NCBI GenBank assembly: GCA_016926925.1
Contig: JAFGNQ010000364.1
Coordinates: 1-10,275 of the forward strand
Length of the DNA: 10,275 nt
Direction of reading: 5' to 3'
Source: Candidatus Aminicenantota bacterium
GTDB lineage: Bacteria; Acidobacteriota; Aminicenantia; Aminicenantales; Aminicenantaceae
Shown: piece after piece, positions 6,457-10,275 of the stretch
Layout of the letters: every line of letters starts with the position of its first letter
Position numbering within the stretch: position 1 is the stretch's first letter
Notes under the pieces: generated by a model
Seen by the model: the letters and a program-made list of their open reading frames with translations, nothing else
Told to the model about the DNA's origin: nothing
The model's database searches: none
Translations under genes and position numbers: made by a program

Positions 6457-9099
6457 ATGAAAATAAGGCATGAAACTGAAGCCGCGAAGAACGGCCATCC
6501 ACCCAAAATACCCGGCTGGCTGATCAAAATCTCCGCCTGGTTCGATGACGGATTTGCCGCCTACGGTGATGTCTGTGAGGAATACTACGAAATCTTCAAA
6601 TCGCGGGGGCGATACTCCGCCAATCTCTGGTTCTGGCGGCAGTGTATCCGCACATTCCCGGTTTTCATAAAAGATTATCTTATCTGGAGGATGATCATGT
6701 TTAACAACTACCTCAAAGTGGCGCTCCGCAACATCAAGAAACAGAAGGGATACGCCTTGATCAATATCTCTGGCCTGGCCATCGGGATGGCAGCCTGCAT
6801 TATGATTCTGCTCTGGGTCCAGGACGAGCTCGGCTTCGACAAATACCATGAGAATGCCGACCGCATTTACCGGGTGACGATCGATGCGAACCTGGGAACG
6901 CAGATGAAAGCACCGGTTTCACCGACTCCTGCCGGTCCGGCCATGGTCGCCGAATATCCGGAAGTGCTCCAATATGTCCGGTTCGATAATCCCAACAGGT
7001 CTCCGGTAGTGGTAGGGGATAAGGAATATTTCGAGGACAACGTAGCCTTTGCCGACAATTCCGTCTTCGATGTATTCAGCTTTCCCTTACTCAGGGGAGA
7101 TCCCAAAACCGCACTCAAAACAGCTTACACGGCCGTGATCACCGAAGATACAGCCCGGAAATATTTCGGAGATGAGGATCCCGTCGGAAGAATGATCCGG
7201 TTCGGCGGGGAAAAAGAGTATGCCGTCACGGGAGTCGTCAAAAATGTTCCCGCAAACTCCCACTTCACCTTCAACATTCTCCGCTCTATGGAAACCCGGT
7301 ATGTCGAGAACAGGAGGGAGATGGAAAACTGGATGGCTGTTTCCCAATACACCTATCTTCTTCTGGATAAAAATGCGGATCCTCATGTTCTCGAACAAAA
7401 ACTCCCCGCTCTCATCGAAAAGAACCTCGGCCCCGTGCTCAAATCCATTGGCGCGTCGATCACCCTCCATCTTCAGCCATTGAGAAAGATCCACCTCTAC
7501 TCGGATTTCGCCGGGGATATCGGAACACAGGGCGGTATCCTGTATGTCTATCTCTTCTCCGCCATCGCACTCTTCGTACTGCTCATTGCCTGCATCAACT
7601 TCATCAATCTCTCCACGGCCCGCTCGGCTACGCGGGCCCAGGAAGTGGGGATGCGGAAAACCCTCGGTGCCGTACGCCACCGGCTGGTAGGACAGTTTCT
7701 CGGTGAGTCCGTTGTCTACAGTCTGCTATCTCTGTTCTTTGCAGTCGTCCTCATTCTGGCTGCCATTCCCTGGTTCAATTCCGTGGTCGGCCGGGGCTTG
7801 GGTTTGAACATACTTAAGATGCCATGGCTCATCCCTGCTTTTGTCGGCATTGCTCTCGTCGTCGGAATCATCGCAGGAAGCTATCCGGCCTTTTTTCTCT
7901 CTTCCTTCCAGCCGGTGCGAGTGTTGAGGGGTAAACTCAAATTCGGCACAAAAAACATCCGGTTCCGCCGCATCCTGGTCATTGTCCAATTCGCCATCTC
8001 CATTGTATTGATCATAGGCACCATGATGATCTACAAGCAACTTCTCTTCATGAAGTCGAAAAATCTCGGCTTCGATAAAGAGCACGTCGTGGTTCTTCCG
8101 GGCTTGGACGATGTCATGGAGCAGTCTTATCAAACCCTGCGGAATGAATTCAAAAGCCTTCCGGGGGTGATCAGCATCGGAGCCTCATCCATGATTCCCG
8201 GCCGCGGTATCAGGAGGTCCGCCTTCCAACCTGAAGGATTCTCTCAGGACCAGTCCCAGACCATGGATTACCTCGATATCGATCCCGATTTTTTCGCCGC
8301 TCTGGGAATTCAGGTAGCTAAGGGCAGGAATTTCTCCGAAGACCTTGCGACAGACAGATCAGAATCGGTGATCATCAACGAAACAGCCGCTAAAAATTTC
8401 GGCTGGGACGACCCGGTTGGAAAGCAGTTCATATTCGCTCCCGATCAAAATTCCGAAAACAGGGAGGTTCGTATGAATGTCATCGGTGTCGTCAAGGATT
8501 ATCACAATACATCTCTCCGTTTGAAAATAGATCCCATGATTCTTTTCTACGATCCGTCAGGCTTCTCGGATTTCGCGCTTCGGATCGGCCCGAAAAACAT
8601 ACCGCGGACGGTGAGTCTCATTAAGGATAAGTGGAAGGAGCTTTTGCCGCAAAAGCCTTTCGATTATTTTTTCCTGGACGATTCCTTCGACAGCCAGTAC
8701 AGGGCTGAGGAACAGATGGGGAATCTCACCTTGAGGTTCAGTCTGCTGGCCATCTTCATCGGCTGCCTGGGCCTGTTCGGGATGGCCTCCTACACCACCG
8801 AGCAGCGCACCAAGGAGATCGGCATCCGCAAGGTGCTCGGTGCATCGGCAGGCGCCGTTGTCCGAATGTTGTCCAAAGAGTACATCGTGCTCGTAGCTAT
8901 CGGGAACCTGATTGCCTGGCCGGCAGCCTATTTCATGATGAAGAGCTGGCTCGACAACTTCGCCTACAGGACCTCACTGGCATTCTGGATCTTCCTGGCA
9001 GCAGCGCTCCTGTCGCTGGCCGTCGCCCTGCTGACCGTGAGCTACCAGTCCATCAGGGCCGCTCTCTCCAACCCCGTCGACTCTCTCCGCTACGAATAA
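6457..9099 (+). CDS. FtsX/MacB-type ABC transporter permease with N-terminal permease prefix domain
   Basis: From ATG 6457 the product is 880 aa. Residues ~16-80 match the small 'permease prefix' domain (PPKIPGWLI, then an acidic GDVCEEYYE-type stretch and ANLWFWRQCIRTFP). Then come two MacB-like halves. The first has TM1 at ~99-120, a periplasmic domain ~122-352 and an FtsX domain ~360-487 with three membrane segments and the EVGMRKTLGA coupling motif. The second has a TM at ~505-527, a periplasmic domain ~527-752 and an FtsX domain ~755-872 with KEIGIRKVLGAS. Known for the family: such permeases pair with a cytoplasmic ATPase and move or extract peptides, lipids or lipoproteins. No ATPase gene is visible here. 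The start is uncertain: ATG 6457 has only GGAA upstream, the frame is open back to TTG 6358 inside padR, and ATG 6697 has a far better site. Regulation by the upstream PadR protein is likely. Confidence 0.9.
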   Translation: MKIRHETEAAKNGHPPKIPGWLIKISAWFDDGFAAYGDVCEEYYEIFKSRGRYSANLWFWRQCIRTFPVFIKDYLIWRMIMFNNYLKVALRNIKKQKGYALINISGLAIGMAACIMILLWVQDELGFDKYHENADRIYRVTIDANLGTQMKAPVSPTPAGPAMVAEYPEVLQYVRFDNPNRSPVVVGDKEYFEDNVAFADNSVFDVFSFPLLRGDPKTALKTAYTAVITEDTARKYFGDEDPVGRMIRFGGEKEYAVTGVVKNVPANSHFTFNILRSMETRYVENRREMENWMAVSQYTYLLLDKNADPHVLEQKLPALIEKNLGPVLKSIGASITLHLQPLRKIHLYSDFAGDIGTQGGILYVYLFSAIALFVLLIACINFINLSTARSATRAQEVGMRKTLGAVRHRLVGQFLGESVVYSLLSLFFAVVLILAAIPWFNSVVGRGLGLNILKMPWLIPAFVGIALVVGIIAGSYPAFFLSSFQPVRVLRGKLKFGTKNIRFRRILVIVQFAISIVLIIGTMMIYKQLLFMKSKNLGFDKEHVVVLPGLDDVMEQSYQTLRNEFKSLPGVISIGASSMIPGRGIRRSAFQPEGFSQDQSQTMDYLDIDPDFFAALGIQVAKGRNFSEDLATDRSESVIINETAAKNFGWDDPVGKQFIFAPDQNSENREVRMNVIGVVKDYHNTSLRLKIDPMILFYDPSGFSDFALRIGPKNIPRTVSLIKDKWKELLPQKPFDYFFLDDSFDSQYRAEEQMGNLTLRFSLLAIFIGCLGLFGMASYTTEQRTKEIGIRKVLGASAGAVVRMLSKEYIVLVAIGNLIAWPAAYFMMKSWLDNFAYRTSLAFWIFLAAALLSLAVALLTVSYQSIRAALSNPVDSLRYE
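6686..6699 (+). promoter_or_regulatory. Internal ribosome binding site and second start within the permease gene
   Basis: GGAGG at 6686-6690 is 6 bases before an in-frame ATG at 6697, the best initiation signal in this gene. Starting here gives MFNNYLKVALRN, the usual N-terminus of MacB-type permeases without a prefix domain, 800 aa long. Confidence 0.55.
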
Positions 9100-9111
9100 A
9101 AAAGAGGGCCG

Positions 9112-9152
9112 GGCAATTTTTTCCGGAGGAAAAGAAAAAAATTGCCTTTCCT
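9112..9152 (+). terminator. Rho-independent terminator after the permease gene
   Basis: GGCAATTTTTT at 9112-9122 pairs perfectly with AAAAAATTGCC at 9136-9146 (11 bp, 13-base loop), and a T-rich tract follows. It lies 12 bases after the stop codon and should end the padR-permease transcript. The stem is AT-rich apart from its base. Confidence 0.7.
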
Positions 9153-9229
9153 TTTTCCGTACGGGGAAATGACACATCATGTTGAGACTCATTTTGGCCG
9201 GGATTCCGAACATTAACCCACGCAAAGCC

Positions 9230-9325
9230 TTTTGAAAATTCGTGTTCGAAAAACCGGATCCTGCCGCTGCCAGAGGTTGGGATGCACGCCTCTACGGCGT
9301 AGGCCGGAGTCGAACTCTTTCAAAA
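9230..9325. repeat. Long imperfect hairpin (~96 nt), role unknown
   Basis: Seven blocks pair in order: TTTTGAAA 9230-9237 with TTTCAAAA 9318-9325; GTTCGA 9244-9249 with TCGAAC 9310-9315; CCGG 9254-9257 with CCGG 9304-9307; CCT 9260-9262 with AGG 9301-9303; GCCG 9263-9266 with CGGC 9295-9298; AGAGG 9272-9276 with CCTCT 9289-9293; apical loop 9277-9288. That is 36 pairs interrupted by small internal loops. It could be a structured RNA, a degenerate miniature element or a REP-like sequence. It is upstream of the IclR promoter, so it is not part of that 5' UTR. Confidence 0.55.
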
Positions 9326-9388
9326 TTCATGGAATGAATCGAGATTTGCTGCGGATGACGAAATTTCACAATCGAAATGAGATTTTAC

Positions 9389-9417
9389 TTGACAGAGTTT
9401 TTATCTTTTTATATTAT
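9389..9417 (+). promoter_or_regulatory. Sigma70-type promoter of the IclR gene
   Basis: TTGACA at 9389-9394, a 17-base spacer, and TATTAT at 9412-9417. This is the clearest promoter in the window, and the only gene it can serve is the IclR regulator starting at 9470. It predicts an untranslated leader of about 45 bases. Confidence 0.78.
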
Positions 9418-9430
9418 CTAACTAAGTTAG
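9418..9430 (+). promoter_or_regulatory. Dyad operator candidate at the IclR promoter
   Basis: CTAACT-A-AGTTAG is a perfect 6-1-6 inverted repeat starting right after the -10 hexamer and covering the expected transcription start. A dimer bound here would block initiation. Autorepression by the encoded IclR protein is the natural guess, as many IclR regulators repress their own gene. Confidence 0.5.
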
Positions 9431-9469
9431 AAAAATTATAACTAGTGGGATTATTATAAACTTTCCGCG

Positions 9470-10246
9470 ATGAGTAAGCAGCAAAATCATTATTTCTCCG
9501 CATCCGTCGATAAAGGTTTCCGTATCATGAATCTCTTCAATCAGGACTGTAAAAAAATGAGCCTGATGGATATCGCCAGGGCTCTCGATATCGGAAAGGT
9601 GACAGCTTTCCGTTATGTCAACACCCTCATCGAGCTTGGGTATTTGCGCCGCGAACCGCGGACAAAGCTGCTTAAACCCGGGCCTTCGGCCATAACGCTG
9701 AGCAACAACCTGATGAAAAGCTTCGACCTGCTGGAAATTATAAGACCCCCTATCGATGATGTCCACAACAGGTATAATGTTTCGATCGATTCTGCCTTGT
9801 TCGAGGGAAACGCCCTCCTCAAGCTCTATCAGAGGGTCGTAAAGGAAAAGATCATGTACGATCTGCCGATCGTCGAAACGGGGCTGCACTGCACCGCTCT
9901 GGGAAAGGCGGTGCTGGCCTTTCTTCCTGATCTAGAAATGCAAAGGCTTGTCGACAGCCTGAGCTTGATAAAAAGATCAAAAAAGACTCTTGTCACGATG
10001 ACCGCCTTACTTAAAGACCTGGCTAAAACTCGAGATCGGGGCTACTCCCTTAACGACGAAGAATACATTATCGGACTCATAGCCATCGGTGCCCCGCTCA
10101 TTGATTCTGAAACAAAACGGCCGATAGGAGCCGTATCTTTCACGTTCTCGTCGGCGGAGTATTCCATCAAAATCATGGAAAAAAAATATGCCAGAATCCT
10201 CATGGACTTGGCCGAAAAAATCTCCGCAACAATCCCCATTGGATGA
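9470..10246 (+). CDS. IclR-family transcriptional regulator
   Basis: The 258-aa product is a complete IclR protein. Residues ~8-70 form the N-terminal winged helix (SVDKGFRIMNLF, then MSLMDIARALDIGKVTAFRYVNTLIELGYL, where the helix around KVTAFRYV recognises DNA). Residues ~85-256 form the GAF-like effector domain, with the family's 'G.hCTALGKAVLAFLP' segment (about 138-152) and the RDRGYSLNDEEYIIGLIAIGAPLID stretch (about 183-207). Known for the family: dimers or tetramers that bind small carboxylic acids or aromatic metabolites and control catabolic operons. The ligand and targets cannot be read from this window. It is monocistronic as far as seen, with a strong promoter and a dyad just upstream. 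No good ribosome binding site precedes the ATG at 9470, but the conserved N-terminus starts there. Confidence 0.92.
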   Translation: MSKQQNHYFSASVDKGFRIMNLFNQDCKKMSLMDIARALDIGKVTAFRYVNTLIELGYLRREPRTKLLKPGPSAITLSNNLMKSFDLLEIIRPPIDDVHNRYNVSIDSALFEGNALLKLYQRVVKEKIMYDLPIVETGLHCTALGKAVLAFLPDLEMQRLVDSLSLIKRSKKTLVTMTALLKDLAKTRDRGYSLNDEEYIIGLIAIGAPLIDSETKRPIGAVSFTFSSAEYSIKIMEKKYARILMDLAEKISATIPIG

Positions 10247-10275
10247 GTTACCGATGAACTGTTTGGGCAAAGAGA

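Larger units (their letters stand above)
9100..9469. other. 370-bp non-coding region between permease and IclR gene
   Basis: It contains, in order, the terminator, ~80 bases in which I see nothing (9153-9229), a long imperfect hairpin (9230-9325), ~60 bases without clear features, and the promoter plus dyad of the IclR gene. Short open frames cross it on both strands but have neither start signals nor protein-like composition. Confidence 0.6.

Noticed and set aside
7087..7680. 197-aa minus-strand open frame inside the permease gene
   Set aside because: It is antisense to the periplasmic and FtsX regions, with an acidic, low-complexity composition typical of a shadow frame.
9300..9325. tRNA T-arm-like sequence (GAGTTCGACTCC on the minus strand)
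   Set aside because: The T-stem does not pair properly, and no acceptor or anticodon arm can be built around it. The bases are explained by the larger hairpin.
9232..9441. 69-aa plus-strand open frame over the hairpin
   Set aside because: It runs through the hairpin and the IclR promoter, has no ribosome binding site, and has a Cys/Arg-rich composition unlike a real small protein.
10254..10275. ATG reading MNCLGKE at the right edge as the start of another gene
   Set aside because: Only seven codons are visible and there is no clear ribosome binding site, so it cannot be supported.

Overview
The window is bacterial chromosomal DNA, dense in genes and of mid GC content. A PadR regulator followed by an FtsX/MacB-type permease with a 'permease prefix' domain, a secreted M28 zinc peptidase and REP-like palindromes recall Acidobacteriota or Candidatus Aminicenantes genomes. 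That assignment is an inference from gene style only.

Region 1 (1-2601, + strand) is the most notable part. It is a tightly coupled three-gene cassette. The 3' end of a small ORF, cut by the window edge, encodes a peptide whose last ~50 residues are nine consecutive four-residue Cys units: ACHA, ACHD, six ACHS, then ACVS, ending GGGH. Its TGA overlaps the ATG of a 490-aa radical SAM/SPASM protein with an N-terminal PqqD-like (RRE) domain. That gene's TGA in turn overlaps the ATG of a 325-aa membrane protein of unknown function. The layout is that of a ribosomally made, post-translationally modified peptide (RiPP) system, probably thioether-forming. I do not recognise the ACHx-repeat precursor or the membrane protein as a named family.

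Region 2 (2602-3689) holds one minus-strand gene for an unrecognised 244-aa protein. It is bracketed by related repeats: a near-perfect 18-bp-stem palindrome on its 3' side and two tandem 37-bp units on its 5' side, all carrying the GGGGGACATCATACTTA motif.

Region 3 (3690-5840) encodes a 716-aa exported M28-family zinc aminopeptidase with a PA-like insert and a C-terminal winged-helix-like domain. Its closeness to the RiPP cassette makes it a speculative candidate for peptide processing, but it is transcribed separately.

Region 4 (6071-9099) is a PadR regulator and the permease it probably controls. The permease has a prefix domain and a second, well-placed internal start that would drop it. 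No ABC ATPase gene is present in the window. A rho-independent terminator follows.

Region 5 (9100-10246) contains a ~96-nt imperfect hairpin of unknown role, then a textbook sigma70-type promoter with a 6-1-6 dyad at its expected start point, then a complete IclR-family regulator. What that regulator controls is not visible.
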